From positions 287,780 to 351,779 of the forward strand of contig MKTL01000006.1 of assembly GCA_001897605.1 (NCBI GenBank): a stretch of 64,000 nt of DNA, written 5' to 3'. This document shows positions 1 to 10,524 of the stretch, piece by piece. The first letter of the stretch is position 1, and each line of letters opens with the position of its first letter. Position numbers and translations under genes: made by a program. The DNA comes from Clostridiales bacterium 38-18 (GTDB lineage Bacteria; Bacillota; Clostridia; Peptostreptococcales; Acidaminobacteraceae). Under the pieces are notes generated by a model that made no database searches, was not told the origin of the DNA, and was given only the letters and a program-made list of their open reading frames with translations.

Positions 1-833
1 CGGTTGTAGGAACGGCAAATACCTTACCATTTTTTGATGATAAAAGGATTGTTCTTTTTCAAAACAGTGGCGTTTTAAAAAGCAGTAAAGATGAGCAGGA
101 GGACAAGCTATTAGACCTACTTAAAAATATACCAGATCATTTATATGTTATTTTTGCTGAGGTTGAGATTGATAAAAGAAAAAAAACGTATAAGTATCTT
201 TCAAAGCATAGTCAAATTGTTAATGTTGAAAAACTGTCAAGACAAGAGCTGGTTAAATGGATTTCTAAACGCTTTAAGACCTATGAGAAGGACATTTCTT
301 TGCATATTCTCAATTATCTTATCGAAATGATCAATTATTTAGAAGAATCCAGTGACAAAAATTTGTATGATGTCGATAATATCATTAGAATGCTAAGTGG
401 TTTAGACTCAGAAATTACTGAAGAAGTGATCAATCAATATATTGAAGTCCCGATTGAACAAAATATCTTTAAAATGATGGATGCAATAAGTACCAAGGAA
501 ATTACCAATGCTATTCAAATATTAAATCAGTTAATTAATAATGGAGAAGCTGAGATTAAAATTTTCTTTTTAATCAATCAGCAGTTTAGGAATATTTTAA
601 AGACCAAATTATTATTATCTGAAGGGCACAGCAGTTCAACCATTGCTTCTAAATTAGAAATACATCCTTTCGTTGCAAAAAAAGCAGGGCAGTTTGCATC
701 ACAATTTTCGGTTAAGCAGCTGACTGAAATAATTAGTATGTTAGAAGAGGTTGACACATCCATGAAATCTAGTGGAACAGCACCAACCCTATTAATAGAA
801 AAGGCGATTTTTGACATCGCCTTAATCAAGTAA
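1..833 (+). CDS. holA: DNA polymerase III delta subunit, 5'-truncated by window edge
   Basis: This is the C-terminal part of the clamp-loader delta subunit, which opens the beta clamp in the replicative DNA polymerase III holoenzyme. The reading frame is open from base 3 with no stop, so the start lies before the window; the ORF-track start at 300 is an internal TTG. About 276 residues are visible, beginning VVGTANTLPFFDDKRIV, a pattern seen near the N-terminal domain of delta. They continue through the lid and collar regions. Its position just upstream of convergent rpsT matches the usual Firmicutes order and is the strongest support. It ends in a hairpin shared with rpsT. Confidence 0.88.
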   Translation, partial: VVGTANTLPFFDDKRIVLFQNSGVLKSSKDEQEDKLLDLLKNIPDHLYVIFAEVEIDKRKKTYKYLSKHSQIVNVEKLSRQELVKWISKRFKTYEKDISLHILNYLIEMINYLEESSDKNLYDVDNIIRMLSGLDSEITEEVINQYIEVPIEQNIFKMMDAISTKEITNAIQILNQLINNGEAEIKIFFLINQQFRNILKTKLLLSEGHSSSTIASKLEIHPFVAKKAGQFASQFSVKQLTEIISMLEEVDTSMKSSGTAPTLLIEKAIFDIALIK

Positions 834-876
834 ATTTATAGCAGAACCCAATAGAATAAAACGCATCAAAAAAAGA

Positions 877-906
877 AGAAAGCGTACTTAACTTGTACGC
901 TTTTTT
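877..906. terminator. Bidirectional intrinsic terminator between holA and rpsT
   Basis: The stem AGCGTAC / GTACGCT is flanked by an A-rich run on the left and a T run on the right. The hairpin can therefore end holA transcription on the plus strand and rpsT transcription on the minus strand. Confidence 0.8.
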
Positions 907-979
907 AATATTTGATCAAATATTAAATTGACACGGTCTCTTAAATTCGGGGAATCCTAAACTAAGTCAAATTAAACGA

Positions 980-1246
980 CTATTCAGCCGCAGCGTTTAA
1001 TTTTTTTCTTAATCTAGAGATTTTTCTAGCAGCTGCATTTTTATGGAAAAGACCATTTGCAGCGTTTTGAGCCATCTTTTTCTCAAAGAAATTGAATTTC
1101 TCTGTAGCTAAAGCGATGTCACCAGCTTCTAATGCTTCAGTAAATCTTCTTTCAGCAGTTTTGATTGCAGATTTTCTAGATTTATTGATTGCAGTTTTTT
1201 TGTTGATAACGCTAATTCTTTTTTTAGCTGATTTTATATTTGCCAT
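980..1246 (-). CDS. rpsT: 30S ribosomal protein S20
   Basis: An 88-residue lysine- and alanine-rich protein starting MANIKSAKKRISV, the canonical bS20 N-terminus, which binds 16S rRNA early in 30S assembly. Length and composition match the family. On the minus strand the start follows a strong ribosome binding site (GGGGAGGTGAAAG). It is transcribed divergently from lepA and convergently with holA, the normal Firmicutes arrangement. Many spore formers have gpr (and often spoIIP) between rpsT and lepA; here the gap is only about 195 bases and holds just the two promoters. Confidence 0.98.
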   Translation of the reverse strand: MANIKSAKKRISVINKKTAINKSRKSAIKTAERRFTEALEAGDIALATEKFNFFEKKMAQNAANGLFHKNAAARKISRLRKKLNAAAE

Positions 1247-1279
1247 TCTTTCACCTCCCCAGAATTTTTCAACAGACTT

Positions 1280-1308
1280 ATTTTATCACTTCAAGCGGCT
1301 GTATGCAA
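1280..1308 (-). promoter_or_regulatory. Sigma-A promoter for rpsT
   Basis: Read on the minus strand, TTGCAT is followed after exactly 17 bases by TAAAAT, preceded by TGA (an extended -10). It lies about 35-60 bases upstream of the rpsT start. Confidence 0.7.
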
Positions 1309-1335
1309 GTTTTTTATTTGGCTTGATAGAATTAT

Positions 1336-1364
1336 TTGAGTGTGGTCAGCGTCTATGGTATAAT
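1336..1364 (+). promoter_or_regulatory. Sigma-A promoter for lepA
   Basis: TTGAGT, a 17-base spacer and a perfect TATAAT lie about 80 bases upstream of lepA. It is divergent from the rpsT promoter. Confidence 0.75.
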
Positions 1365-1442
1365 TTATAAGCTAGTCAACTGTTTATAACTTCGAAAGAA
1401 GAGACTATAAATCTAGCTTCATAGTATAAGGAGGCATATTAA

Positions 1443-3254
1443 ATGTCAAGTGAAAGACAAAAGTATATTAGAAATTTCTCCATAATCGCACATATTGATC
1501 ATGGTAAATCGACATTGGCGGATAGATTGATTGAAAAAACTGGACTTTTAACACAACGAGAAATGAAAGATCAAATCCTTGACAGCATGGATCTTGAAAG
1601 AGAACGTGGCATCACGATCAAGTTAAACAGCACACGTTTGGTTTACAAAGCAAAGGATGGTCATGAGTACCTTTTAAATCTCATCGACACCCCTGGACAC
1701 GTAGATTTTACGTATGAGGTATCAAGATCGTTAGCTGCATGTGAAGGGGCAATCTTAGTCGTAGATGCGACACAGGGTGTTGAGGCACAAACATTGGCGA
1801 ATGTGCACTTAGCAGACGAACAAGGCTTAACCATCGTTCCTGTTCTAAACAAAATCGATTTACCTAGCTCTAGACCAGAGGAAGTTATTCAAGAGATCGA
1901 AGATGTTATCGGCATCATCGCAGAGGACGCACCTCGCGTTTCAGCAAAAGAGGGCTTAAACATTGAAGATGTGCTTGAAAAAATTATAACTGATATTCCA
2001 GCACCTGAAGGTGATGAAGAAGCACCGCTAAAGGCACTCATCTTTGACTCATACTATGATAGCTATAAAGGTGCGGTTGCCTATGTCCGTATCGTAGAAG
2101 GCTCAGTTAAAAAGGGCGATAAAATCTTAATGATGGCAACCGGTAAAAAATTTGAAGTGGTTGAGGTCGGCATTAGCGTGCCTGGTCCGCTTCCAGTTGA
2201 TGAACTTAAAGCCGGAGATGTTGGCTATATTACAGCTAGCATTAAAAATGTTAAAGATTGTCGCGTCGGTGATACCATTACCTTTAGTGAGCGAAAGACT
2301 GAAACGGCATTACCGGGCTATAAAAAAGCAACGCCTATGGTTTATTGTGGTATTTATCCTGCTGAAGGACAAAGCTATGATGAAATTAGAGATGCACTTG
2401 AGAAGCTTCAATTAAACGATGCGGCTCTTTCATTTGAGCCTGAAACCTCTGTCGCTCTTGGATTTGGTTTTAGATGTGGATTTTTAGGTTTATTGCATCT
2501 TGAGATAATTGAGCAGAGGATCGACAGAGAATTTGATCTAGATATCATAGCAACTGCACCAAGTGTAATCTATCGTGTGACAAAAACAGATGGTGAGGTT
2601 TTAATGATTCAAAATCCTACCAATTTACCTGCTGTCACAGAAATTAAAATGATGGAAGAGCCTATCGTAAAAGCCAACATTATCGTACCAAATGAATATG
2701 TTGGTAATATCATGGAGCTTTGTCAAAACAGACGTGGCGAAATGATCCATATGGATTATTTAGACCCAAAAAGAGTTGTGCTTCATTACGAACTGCCACT
2801 CAATGAAGTTATTTACGATTTCTTCGATGCATTAAAATCTAAAACACGTGGCTATGGCTCACTCGATTACGAGTTTTTAGAATATCGCGAATCTGATCTT
2901 GTTAAGCTTGACGTATTATTGAATAAGGAAATGATTGACGCATTCTGTATGATTGTTCATAGGTCTAAGGCTGAATCAAGAGGTCGCGTTATTTGTGAGA
3001 GACTAAAGGAAGTAATACCAAGACAGATGTTCCTAATTCCAATTCAAGCTGCAGTCGGCAATAAGGTTATTGCTAGAGAGACCATCAGTGCGCTTAGGAA
3101 GGACGTTCTTGCTAAATGCTACGGTGGTGATATTACTCGTAAGAAAAAACTACTAGAAAAGCAAAAAGAGGGTAAAAAGAAAATGAGACAGCTGGGTAAT
3201 GTTGAAGTGCCACAGCAAGCCTTCTTATCTGTTCTAAAATTCGAAGAAAATTAG
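1443..3254 (+). CDS. lepA: Translation elongation factor 4 (LepA), ribosomal GTPase
   Basis: LepA is a cytosolic GTPase that acts on the ribosome during initiation or stalled elongation. The 603-residue length is exactly typical. Visible G motifs are AHIDHGKST (G1, residues 16-24), DTPGH (G3) and NKID (G4). EF-G-like domains II, III and V follow, then the LepA-specific C-terminal domain rich in [14 protein letters not shown]. The start follows AAGGAGG. It has its own promoter and ends at a GC-stem terminator, so it looks monocistronic. Confidence 0.98.
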   Translation: MSSERQKYIRNFSIIAHIDHGKSTLADRLIEKTGLLTQREMKDQILDSMDLERERGITIKLNSTRLVYKAKDGHEYLLNLIDTPGHVDFTYEVSRSLAACEGAILVVDATQGVEAQTLANVHLADEQGLTIVPVLNKIDLPSSRPEEVIQEIEDVIGIIAEDAPRVSAKEGLNIEDVLEKIITDIPAPEGDEEAPLKALIFDSYYDSYKGAVAYVRIVEGSVKKGDKILMMATGKKFEVVEVGISVPGPLPVDELKAGDVGYITASIKNVKDCRVGDTITFSERKTETALPGYKKATPMVYCGIYPAEGQSYDEIRDALEKLQLNDAALSFEPETSVALGFGFRCGFLGLLHLEIIEQRIDREFDLDIIATAPSVIYRVTKTDGEVLMIQNPTNLPAVTEIKMMEEPIVKANIIVPNEYVGNIMELCQNRRGEMIHMDYLDPKRVVLHYELPLNEVIYDFFDALKSKTRGYGSLDYEFLEYRESDLVKLDVLLNKEMIDAFCMIVHRSKAESRGRVICERLKEVIPRQMFLIPIQAAVGNKVIARETISALRKDVLAKCYGGDITRKKKLLEKQKEGKKKMRQLGNVEVPQQAFLSVLKFEEN

Positions 3255-3278
3255 AAAGTATGATTTTATGAGCTATTG

Positions 3279-3303
3279 GAGCAATCTTCGGATTGCTCTT
3301 TTT
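3279..3303 (+). terminator. Intrinsic terminator after lepA
   Basis: GAGCAATC, a TTCG tetraloop, GATTGCTC and then a T run. Confidence 0.85.
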
Positions 3304-3326
3304 ATCCCTATTATTAAGGAGGGCAT

Positions 3327-4478
3327 ATGAAAGAAAGATTAGGTATTTACATCCATATTCCATTTTGTGCAAGCAAATGTGCCTATTGTGACTTTGTATC
3401 TCATAGAGTCGCTGAGTTTGAAATTAACAATGGTATAGAAGCGTATTTTAATGCTTTGTCACAAGAAATAGAGTTTTATAAAGAAGAAATTCAAAAATAC
3501 GAGATTGGTTCGGTTTATTTTGGTGGCGGGACACCAAGTATCGTAAATGGCAGCTATATTAGTCGAGTTTTAAAGCAACTTAGAAGTGTCACAACCTTTA
3601 CAGACGATGTTGAAATCACATTAGAAGTGAATCCTGGTACATTAACAGAGGAAAAACTCAATTATTATACGGCTTCCGGTGTTAATCGTATTTCAATGGG
3701 TCTTCAGACAACCAACGATGTTTTGCTAAAGCAAATTGGTAGAATTCATTCGACCAACGACTTTCTAACTTCTTATGATGCAATTAAAAGATCAGGAATA
3801 GATAATATTAGCTTAGATCTAATGTTTGGGTTGCCGAATCAAACAATTGATGATGTTAAAAAATCCATTGAGCTAATAAAAACACTTTCACCTAAGCATG
3901 TTTCTACGTATTCCTTAAAATTAGAAGAAGGAACGCCGCTATATGAAAGGTATGTAAATGGTAAGATTGATCTTCCTGATGATGAAATTGAGAGAGAGAT
4001 GTATCATACGATAGAAAATGAACTTGCAGATCTTGGTCTAATGCAGTATGAGATAAGTAATTTTTCATTACCGGGATATGAATCCAAGCACAATCTAACA
4101 TACTGGAAAAACAAACCTTATTTGGGATTGGGACTATCATCGCATTCGAAAATTGGACATAAAAGATTTGCAAACACTGCTGTGATGTCGAGCTATATTG
4201 AGCAATGGCAAGCTTTTAATCCCCAATATGCCGATGAAGCCCTTTTAGATGATAAGGAAGAGCTGTTTGAAACGATAATGCTTGGTTTAAGACTAAATGA
4301 AGGGATTTCATTTGAGAGAATTAACAAAAGCTATAATATTAACTTCAAAGAAAAATACGCAGTGGCATTACATGAGCTTAAAGGCTATGAGCTGATTGTT
4401 GAAACTGAAACACATCTATTCTTAACCCCAAAGGGGAGAGATTTATCCAATCTTGTCTTTTTAAAGTTTATGGATTAG
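3327..4478 (+). CDS. hemW: Radical SAM heme chaperone HemW (coproporphyrinogen oxidase-like)
   Basis: A radical SAM protein of 383 residues with the cluster motif CASKCAYCDF near residue 14, then YFGGGTPS and the GLQTTND segment typical of the HemN/HemW family. HemW-type proteins (about 380 residues, linked to lepA/hrcA in Firmicutes) bind and deliver heme and are distinct from true oxygen-independent coproporphyrinogen oxidase HemN. The location between lepA and hrcA is the classic hemW position. Start ATG follows AAGGAGGGC. HemW is the better call over HemN from length and context, but function is inferred. Confidence 0.92.
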   Translation: MKERLGIYIHIPFCASKCAYCDFVSHRVAEFEINNGIEAYFNALSQEIEFYKEEIQKYEIGSVYFGGGTPSIVNGSYISRVLKQLRSVTTFTDDVEITLEVNPGTLTEEKLNYYTASGVNRISMGLQTTNDVLLKQIGRIHSTNDFLTSYDAIKRSGIDNISLDLMFGLPNQTIDDVKKSIELIKTLSPKHVSTYSLKLEEGTPLYERYVNGKIDLPDDEIEREMYHTIENELADLGLMQYEISNFSLPGYESKHNLTYWKNKPYLGLGLSSHSKIGHKRFANTAVMSSYIEQWQAFNPQYADEALLDDKEELFETIMLGLRLNEGISFERINKSYNINFKEKYAVALHELKGYELIVETETHLFLTPKGRDLSNLVFLKFMD

Positions 4479-4526
4479 CTGATTCAAACAAAGAGCATCT
4501 TGTCTTACAGATATAAAACAAAATTC

Positions 4527-4576
4527 AAGCCTGTTGATTAGGGGTTACATATAGCCCTTGAGAATACAGGCTTTTT
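4527..4576 (+). terminator. Intrinsic terminator after hemW
   Basis: Outer stem AAGCCTGT / ACAGGCTT encloses an inner GGG/CCC stem and is followed by TTTTTC. It separates hemW from the heat-shock operon. Confidence 0.75.
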
Positions 4577-4623
4577 CAATTGTGAATAGAGTGTAAATAG
4601 AGTTTAAAATGAAAAAAAGTCAC

Positions 4624-4652
4624 TTGACAGATAAAAGGTGCTGCTGTAAAGT
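4624..4652 (+). promoter_or_regulatory. Sigma-A promoter of the hrcA-grpE-dnaK operon
   Basis: A perfect TTGACA, 17 bases, then TAAAGT. The CIRCE operator starts 10 bases downstream, overlapping the expected transcription start. Confidence 0.8.
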
Positions 4653-4662
4653 AAATATAGAA

Positions 4663-4689
4663 TTAGCACTCGGCAATATTGAGTGCTAA
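4663..4689 (+). promoter_or_regulatory. CIRCE operator (HrcA binding site)
   Basis: A perfect inverted repeat TTAGCACTC - 9 bases - GAGTGCTAA, identical to the CIRCE consensus. It is placed between the promoter and hrcA. HrcA repressor bound here would block the operon until heat shock diverts GroEL, which is established for the family. Confidence 0.98.
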
Positions 4690-4707
4690 CAAAAGGCAGG
4701 TGAGTCA

Positions 4708-5733
4708 ATGTTATCTGATAGACAGTTGAAAATACTTGAGGCCATTATAAGTGACTTTATTGATACCGCACAGCCTGTTGGGTCAAGAACCATATCAAAA
4801 AAGTATCCACTTGGAATTAGCTCAGCAACAATAAGAAATGAAATGGCTGATCTTGAAGAACTAGGTTATCTTTTACAGCCTCATACTTCTGCTGGTAGAA
4901 TCCCTTCTGATTTAGGGTATCGACTTTATGTTGATTATCTTGTTAGGGAAAACAGTATTTCGATAAGAGAAAAAGAGGTTATTCAAGCTTTATTACTCAA
5001 TCGTATTATTGAGGCAAGTGATATCGCGAAGCAAGCGGTTAAGTTACTTTCAGAGTTTACAAAATTGGTTGCAATCGTTTCAATTCCGAAATTTAACAAA
5101 TGCAAATTGGCAAACCTCAAGCTAGTTAAGGTTTCTGATTCAAAGGTGTTGTTAATTTTAGTGACGGATACTGGGATTGTAAAAAACATTCAGTTGGCGC
5201 TTACCAATACAGAGCAGTATATTCTTGACAGAATATCTGACACTATGGTGGATCACTTAAGTGGTGAAACTATTGAAAATATCGATGTGAGGTCAATTTC
5301 TAAAATCAAAGAAAAATTAGCTGCTTTTGGTGGTATTGTTGATTATTTAATTCCGATTCTGAGAGATGCGCTTAAAGGATTAAATGGAACCGAGCTATAT
5401 GTTGATGGTGTTTCCCATTTATTATCAACCTATGAGTTCTCTGATACTGAAAAGGCTAAATCAATTTTTGAGTATCTAAAGAATGAAAGTCAGTTGGTTG
5501 AGCTTTTAGATGAACTTCCTGAAAACAAGCTTACAATAAAAATTGGTAATGAAATTGGTATTGATGCACTTGACGACTGTAGTATTGTCGCATCCTCATA
5601 TCATGTAGATGGTAATAATGCCGGTAAAATACTTATACTTGGGCCAAAGAGAATGGATTACGGTTCAGTGGTATCGACGGTTAATTATATTAGTAACACA
5701 TTGTCAGATGTTTTTTCAGGCATATATTTATAA
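4708..5733 (+). CDS. hrcA: Heat-inducible transcription repressor HrcA
   Basis: HrcA represses the dnaK and groE heat-shock operons through CIRCE. This 341-residue protein starts MLSDRQLKILEAIISDFI, the conserved N-terminal winged helix, with the recognition segment SSATIRNEMADLEELGYL near residues 46-63. GAF-like and dimerisation domains follow. A CIRCE site lies directly upstream, so the gene is autoregulated. It is first in the operon and separated from grpE by under 20 bases. Confidence 0.97.
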   Translation: MLSDRQLKILEAIISDFIDTAQPVGSRTISKKYPLGISSATIRNEMADLEELGYLLQPHTSAGRIPSDLGYRLYVDYLVRENSISIREKEVIQALLLNRIIEASDIAKQAVKLLSEFTKLVAIVSIPKFNKCKLANLKLVKVSDSKVLLILVTDTGIVKNIQLALTNTEQYILDRISDTMVDHLSGETIENIDVRSISKIKEKLAAFGGIVDYLIPILRDALKGLNGTELYVDGVSHLLSTYEFSDTEKAKSIFEYLKNESQLVELLDELPENKLTIKIGNEIGIDALDDCSIVASSYHVDGNNAGKILILGPKRMDYGSVVSTVNYISNTLSDVFSGIYL

Positions 5734-5750
5734 ACTAGTTGGAGGAACTT

Positions 5751-6326
5751 ATGGCAGGCAAGAAAATGAGTAAAAAAAAGGTAGATGATGAAATGAGCAA
5801 AAAGAAAAGCCATGAAGAAGAGGTCGTAAAAGACGAAGCTGCAGAGGCAACACCAGAAGCTGTAGAGGATACAGGAGCGGATGAGCTAACAAAAATGCAG
5901 GAAGAAATAGGACAATTAAACGATAAGTATTTAAGATTAAATGCTGAGTTTCAAAACTATCGCAAACGTGTAGAAAAAGAAAAAAGTGATATCTTTAAAT
6001 TTGGAACTGAAAAGCTAATGATTGAGATGCTTCCTATTATGGATAACTTTGAAAGAGCACTTCAAGCAAGTGCAGCTGAAAACATGGATAGTAAAGTTTT
6101 AGATGGCATCATCATGATCAAAAAATCACTTGATGAGTTCTTTGACAGAAATGGTGTTAAAAAAATTGAAGCGTTGGGAATGCCTTTTGATCCAATTAAG
6201 CATCACGCCGTTATGACAGTTGAAGCTGAAGATGGTAAAGAAGACCATGTAACAGAGGTTTTCCAAGATGGGTATGAACTTAACGATAAAGTGATCCGAC
6301 CAAGTATGGTTAAAGTATCACATTAA
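5751..6326 (+). CDS. grpE: Nucleotide exchange factor GrpE
   Basis: GrpE releases ADP from DnaK. The track starts at a TTG (5739), but GGAGG at 5741-5745 lies just before the ATG at 5751, so that ATG is chosen (191 residues). The N-terminus is a charged Lys/Glu-rich disordered region. A long coiled coil (roughly 55-110) follows with [15 protein letters not shown], then the beta-wing domain ending [18 protein letters not shown], the GrpE signature. It lies between hrcA and dnaK in the same operon. Confidence 0.96.
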   Translation: MAGKKMSKKKVDDEMSKKKSHEEEVVKDEAAEATPEAVEDTGADELTKMQEEIGQLNDKYLRLNAEFQNYRKRVEKEKSDIFKFGTEKLMIEMLPIMDNFERALQASAAENMDSKVLDGIIMIKKSLDEFFDRNGVKKIEALGMPFDPIKHHAVMTVEAEDGKEDHVTEVFQDGYELNDKVIRPSMVKVSH

Positions 6327-6351
6327 TAAAAAAATAAGGAGGATAAAATAT

Positions 6352-8163
6352 ATGGCTAAAATAATTGGTATCGACTTAGGTACAACAAACTCATGTGTAT
6401 CAGTATTAGAAGGTGGGGAGGCAGTAGTAATCCCTAATGCAGAAGGTAATAGAACTACGCCATCTGTAGTTGCATTTACAAAAAATGGCGAAAGATTAGT
6501 AGGTGAAACTGCTAAAAGACAAGCAATAACAAACCCAGATCGTACCATCATCTCAATCAAAAGAGAAATGGGTACGGACCACAAAGTAAAAATCGATGAT
6601 AAAACCTATACACCACAAGAAATTTCAGCAATGATTCTTCAAAAATTAAAAGCAGATGCTGAAAGCTACCTTGGTGAAACTGTAACTGAAGCAGTAATCA
6701 CGGTTCCAGCTTACTTTACAGATGCTCAAAGACAAGCTACAAAAGATGCTGGTAAAATTGCTGGTCTTGAAGTAAAAAGAATTATCAATGAGCCAACAGC
6801 GGCTTCATTATCATATGGTCTTGATAAAACGGATAAACAACACAAAATCATGGTATTTGACTTAGGTGGTGGTACATTCGACGTCTCTATCCTTGAAATC
6901 GGTGATGGCGTGTTTGAAGTATTAGCAACAAATGGTAACAACCATTTAGGTGGCGATGACTTTGATAAAGTTGTAATGGATCACTTGGCTGAAACTTTCA
7001 AAGCAGAACATGGCGTTGATTTAAGACAAGATAAAATGGCGCTTCAAAGACTTAAAGAAGCTGCTGAAAAAGCTAAAAAAGAGCTTTCAAGTACACAATC
7101 GACTAACATCAACTTACCATTTATCACTGCAACTGCTGAAGGTCCACTTCATATGAATTTAGATCTTACGAGAGCTAAGTTTGAACAATTAACAAAACAT
7201 TTAGTAGATATGACCATGGAACCATCTAAAAAAGCATTAAAAGATGCAGGTTTAAATCCTAGTGATATCGAGCAAGTTATTTTAGTAGGTGGTTCTACTA
7301 GAATCCCAGCAGTACAAGAAGCGGTAAAAAGATTCACTAGCAAAGACCCACATAAAGGTGTCAATCCTGATGAATGTGTTGCACTTGGTGCTGCAATTCA
7401 AGGTGGTGTATTATCTGGTGATGTTAAAGACGTATTATTATTAGACGTTACGCCATTATCACTTGGTATCGAAACATTAGGTGGCGTATTCACTAAGTTA
7501 ATCGAAAGAAATACAACAATCCCTACAAAAAAATCTCAGGTGTTCTCTACTGCAGCTGATAATCAAACAGCAGTTGACATTCACGTCTTACAAGGTGAGC
7601 GTCAAATGGCAAACGATAACATCGCATTAGGTAGATTCCAATTAGATGGTATTCCGCCTGCAAGAAGAGGCTTACCACAGATCGAAGTAACATTCGACAT
7701 CGATGCTAATGGTATCGTAAATGTAAGTGCGAAAGATTTAGGTACTGGTAAAACACAGCACATTACAATCACTGCTTCAACTAACTTATCTGACGCAGAT
7801 ATCGAAGCAAAAGTAAAAGAAGCTGAGCTTCATGCTGAAGAAGACAAAAAACGCAAAGAGTTAATTGAAGAGAGAAATAAAGCGGACAACATGATCTATG
7901 AAATTGAAAAATCATTGGATGAAATTGGCGATAAGGCATCAGATTCTGAAAAAGCCGATGTAAAAGCAAAAATTGAAACCTTGAAGGCTTCTATGACAAC
8001 TGATGACGTAGAAACAATCAAGAAGGATTTTGAAGCATTAACGAATGCGTTCCAACCAATTGCTCAAAAACTATATGCGCAAGAACAAGCAGGTGCACAA
8101 CAAACGACTCAAGATGGTGGTCAAGATAATGTTGACGAAGCAGACTACGAAGTGGTAGACTAA
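6352..8163 (+). CDS. dnaK: Chaperone protein DnaK (Hsp70)
   Basis: Hsp70 chaperone, 603 residues, with phosphate loops GIDLGTTNS (residues 5-13) and [10 protein letters not shown], and adenosine motif [11 protein letters not shown]. The substrate-binding beta domain carries [14 protein letters not shown], then comes a helical lid and the acidic tail [10 protein letters not shown]. It is slightly short in the lid compared with Gram-negative DnaK, as usual in Firmicutes. Start follows AAGGAGG. It is in the CIRCE-controlled operon and works with GrpE and DnaJ encoded on either side. Confidence 0.99.
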   Translation: MAKIIGIDLGTTNSCVSVLEGGEAVVIPNAEGNRTTPSVVAFTKNGERLVGETAKRQAITNPDRTIISIKREMGTDHKVKIDDKTYTPQEISAMILQKLKADAESYLGETVTEAVITVPAYFTDAQRQATKDAGKIAGLEVKRIINEPTAASLSYGLDKTDKQHKIMVFDLGGGTFDVSILEIGDGVFEVLATNGNNHLGGDDFDKVVMDHLAETFKAEHGVDLRQDKMALQRLKEAAEKAKKELSSTQSTNINLPFITATAEGPLHMNLDLTRAKFEQLTKHLVDMTMEPSKKALKDAGLNPSDIEQVILVGGSTRIPAVQEAVKRFTSKDPHKGVNPDECVALGAAIQGGVLSGDVKDVLLLDVTPLSLGIETLGGVFTKLIERNTTIPTKKSQVFSTAADNQTAVDIHVLQGERQMANDNIALGRFQLDGIPPARRGLPQIEVTFDIDANGIVNVSAKDLGTGKTQHITITASTNLSDADIEAKVKEAELHAEEDKKRKELIEERNKADNMIYEIEKSLDEIGDKASDSEKADVKAKIETLKASMTTDDVETIKKDFEALTNAFQPIAQKLYAQEQAGAQQTTQDGGQDNVDEADYEVVD

Positions 8164-8186
8164 ATTTCAGGACATGACAGTAAAAA

Positions 8187-8204
8187 GGGCATCTAATGAT
8201 GCCC
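8187..8204 (+). terminator. Hairpin between dnaK and dnaJ (weak terminator or processing site)
   Basis: A perfect 7-bp stem GGGCATC / GATGCCC with a TAAT loop, followed by TTCATC rather than a T run. It probably stabilises or partly terminates the dnaK mRNA rather than fully stopping transcription. Confidence 0.5.
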
Positions 8205-8231
8205 TTCATCAATAGAAAGGCGGTTTGAGGT

Positions 8232-9428
8232 GTGAGCAACAAGAGCGATTATTATGAACTACTGGGAGTGGAACGAAATGCTGATGAAGCTCAATTAAAA
8301 AGCGCTTATCGAAAACTCGCAATGAAATATCACCCTGATAGAAATCCCGACGATAAAGAGGCTGAAGCAAAATTTAAAGAAATCAACGAAGCGTATGAAG
8401 TCTTAAGTGATGCAGAAAAACGTCGTCTTTATGATCAATTTGGGCATGCAGGCGTCAACCAAAATGGTGGTGCTGGTGCAGGATTCGGAGGCTTTGAGGG
8501 ATTCGGTGGTTTCGAAGATATTATCAACGAGATGTTCGGTGGTGGCTTTGGTTTCGGTTCTTCTTCAAGAGGTCGCAACAGTGCAAGAAAAGGTAAGGAT
8601 ATAAGAGTTGACTTAACACTTGAGTTTGAAGAGGCTGCATTTGGTAAGAAGCAAACGATAGAATACCTAAGAACAGAAGATTGTGATGTGTGTCACGGAG
8701 CTGGAAATGAGCCAGGCACTGATACACATAAATGTAGCGCTTGTAATGGTACAGGAGAGATTCGATATTCGCAAAGATCTCTTTTTGGCGAGTCTATTAG
8801 TGTCAAACCTTGTCCAACCTGTAAAGGGAAGGGTGAGACCTTTGATCAAGCATGCCATCAATGTAAAGGTCATGGCATAATCAAGAAAAGATTTAGTAAA
8901 GAGATTGATATCCCTGCAGGTGTTTTCCATGGTGCGCAAATGCAGCTAAGGGGTGAAGGTGACTTAGGTCAAAATGGTGGCCCAAGAGGCGATGTTATAA
9001 TTGTTTTAAGAGTCAAACCACATAAGCACTTTACAAGAGATGGCAACGACATTTACTATGATCTTTGGATTACTTACCCTCAAGCGGTTCTCGGTGCTGA
9101 GGTAATGGTGCCGACTCTAGATGGGAAGGCAAAGTTCACTATCCCTGAAGGGACACCATCTGGCAAACAGTTTAAGCTAAAAGGTAAGGGAATTCCTGTA
9201 CTAAACGGGTATGGTAGAGGCGATCAGTATGTAAAAATCAATGTTGAAATTCCAACAAAGCTTAATAAAAAACAAAAGGAAGCTCTGATGCAATTTGACA
9301 TTGAGCTCACTGGTATTAAAACTTCTACTGCAGATTCAGAAGAAGATACAAATTCGAAGCCAAATACTAAGGGAAAAAAAGGTAATGATAAAAAATTTTT
9401 CGATAAGCTAAAAGATAATTTTAGTTAA
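8232..9428 (+). CDS. dnaJ: Chaperone protein DnaJ (Hsp40)
   Basis: DnaJ stimulates the DnaK ATPase and delivers substrates. The 398-residue protein starts at GTG (GTGAGCAACAAG). It has a J domain with the HPD motif (YHPDRNPDD, about residue 35), a Gly/Phe-rich region (about 75-115), four CxxCxGxG zinc repeats (CHGAG, CNGTG, CKGKG, CKGHG) and the C-terminal substrate-binding domains. It is the last gene of the heat-shock operon and is followed by a strong terminator. Confidence 0.98.
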   Translation: MSNKSDYYELLGVERNADEAQLKSAYRKLAMKYHPDRNPDDKEAEAKFKEINEAYEVLSDAEKRRLYDQFGHAGVNQNGGAGAGFGGFEGFGGFEDIINEMFGGGFGFGSSSRGRNSARKGKDIRVDLTLEFEEAAFGKKQTIEYLRTEDCDVCHGAGNEPGTDTHKCSACNGTGEIRYSQRSLFGESISVKPCPTCKGKGETFDQACHQCKGHGIIKKRFSKEIDIPAGVFHGAQMQLRGEGDLGQNGGPRGDVIIVLRVKPHKHFTRDGNDIYYDLWITYPQAVLGAEVMVPTLDGKAKFTIPEGTPSGKQFKLKGKGIPVLNGYGRGDQYVKINVEIPTKLNKKQKEALMQFDIELTGIKTSTADSEEDTNSKPNTKGKKGNDKKFFDKLKDNFS

Positions 9429-9446
9429 ATAAATTTGTTTTGATAG

Positions 9447-9486
9447 TCCTGCTATGCACTTGTTTGAAGTGATAGCAGGATTTTTT
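9447..9486 (+). terminator. Intrinsic terminator of the heat-shock operon
   Basis: Stem TCCTGCTAT / ATAGCAGGA with a longer inner CACTT/AAGTG extension, then six T. Confidence 0.9.
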
Positions 9487-9579
9487 CACGATAGACGATA
9501 CCGATGAATTATGATATATTATTTAGGATATCTTAGTATTTAAATAGGGTTTATTTTGAACATAAATAAGGAGTTAAGT

Positions 9580-10521
9580 ATGAGCTGGTATGAAATTAAT
9601 ATTAAAACGTCTGAGGCTGCCATAGATGCAGTTACTAATTTGTTATATGGATATGGTGCTACAGGTGTCATGATTAATAATCCAAATGATGAGGACTTCA
9701 CAAACCAAGAGTTAGGTAAATGGGATTATTATGATCCTCAGAATTTAAAATTAGACTTTGAAGGCGTTCTTATTACAGGATATTTTGACGATTGTAACAT
9801 CGAAGAGGTGGCAATTAATTTAAAAGAGAGCATTGATAACTTAACTGATTTTAATATACCGATTGGATTAAATGAAGTTACTCACAAAGCAATTTATGCC
9901 TCTGACTGGGAAAATGAATGGAAAAAATACTTCAAGCCCTTTAGACTTGGAAATCATATCGTTATTAAGCCTTCCTGGGAGACTTTTGAAACCAAGGATG
10001 AGGATTTGGTAATCGAAATTGATCCCGGCAATGCATTTGGCTCTGGAACGCACGAAACAACTTCTATGTGTATCGAAATGATAGAAAAATATATGAAACC
10101 TTCTGATACGGTAATCGATGTCGGCTGTGGCAGTGGTATTCTTGCTATCGCAGCTGGAAAGCTTGGAGCTAAAGAGGTTATTGCTGTAGATATTGATGAA
10201 AATGCCGTTCTTACTGCGAGAGAAAATCTAAAGCTGAATGGCTTAGAAGAAATCTCAGATGTAAGACATGGTGATTTAATCAAAGTGGTTCCAGAAAAAG
10301 CTGAATTGGTTGTAGCCAATATTATAGCGGATATAATCGTAAAGTTTTCAGATGATGTTGAAAGCATTATGAAGGCAGATGCATTATTTGTTAGTTCAGG
10401 CCTAATTTTAGATAAAGTGGATTGGGTTATTGAAGAGCTAATGAAAAGACAGTTTGAAATTGTTGAAGTAATGAAAAAGGGTGAGTGGGCAGTCGTCGTC
10501 TCTCGAAAGGTTAAAGGATAG
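9580..10521 (+). CDS. prmA: Ribosomal protein L11 methyltransferase
   Basis: PrmA trimethylates ribosomal protein L11 using SAM. The track begins at a TTG, but AAGGAG at 9568-9573 sits before ATG 9580 and the resulting N-terminus MSWYEINIKT is the usual PrmA start (313 residues). The N-terminal L11-recognition domain is followed by the SAM-binding motif DVGCGSGILAIAA and the NIIADII motif near the active site. It follows dnaJ and precedes rsmE by 3 bases, the standard order. Confidence 0.96.
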   Translation: MSWYEINIKTSEAAIDAVTNLLYGYGATGVMINNPNDEDFTNQELGKWDYYDPQNLKLDFEGVLITGYFDDCNIEEVAINLKESIDNLTDFNIPIGLNEVTHKAIYASDWENEWKKYFKPFRLGNHIVIKPSWETFETKDEDLVIEIDPGNAFGSGTHETTSMCIEMIEKYMKPSDTVIDVGCGSGILAIAAGKLGAKEVIAVDIDENAVLTARENLKLNGLEEISDVRHGDLIKVVPEKAELVVANIIADIIVKFSDDVESIMKADALFVSSGLILDKVDWVIEELMKRQFEIVEVMKKGEWAVVVSRKVKG

Positions 10522-10524
10522 TAT

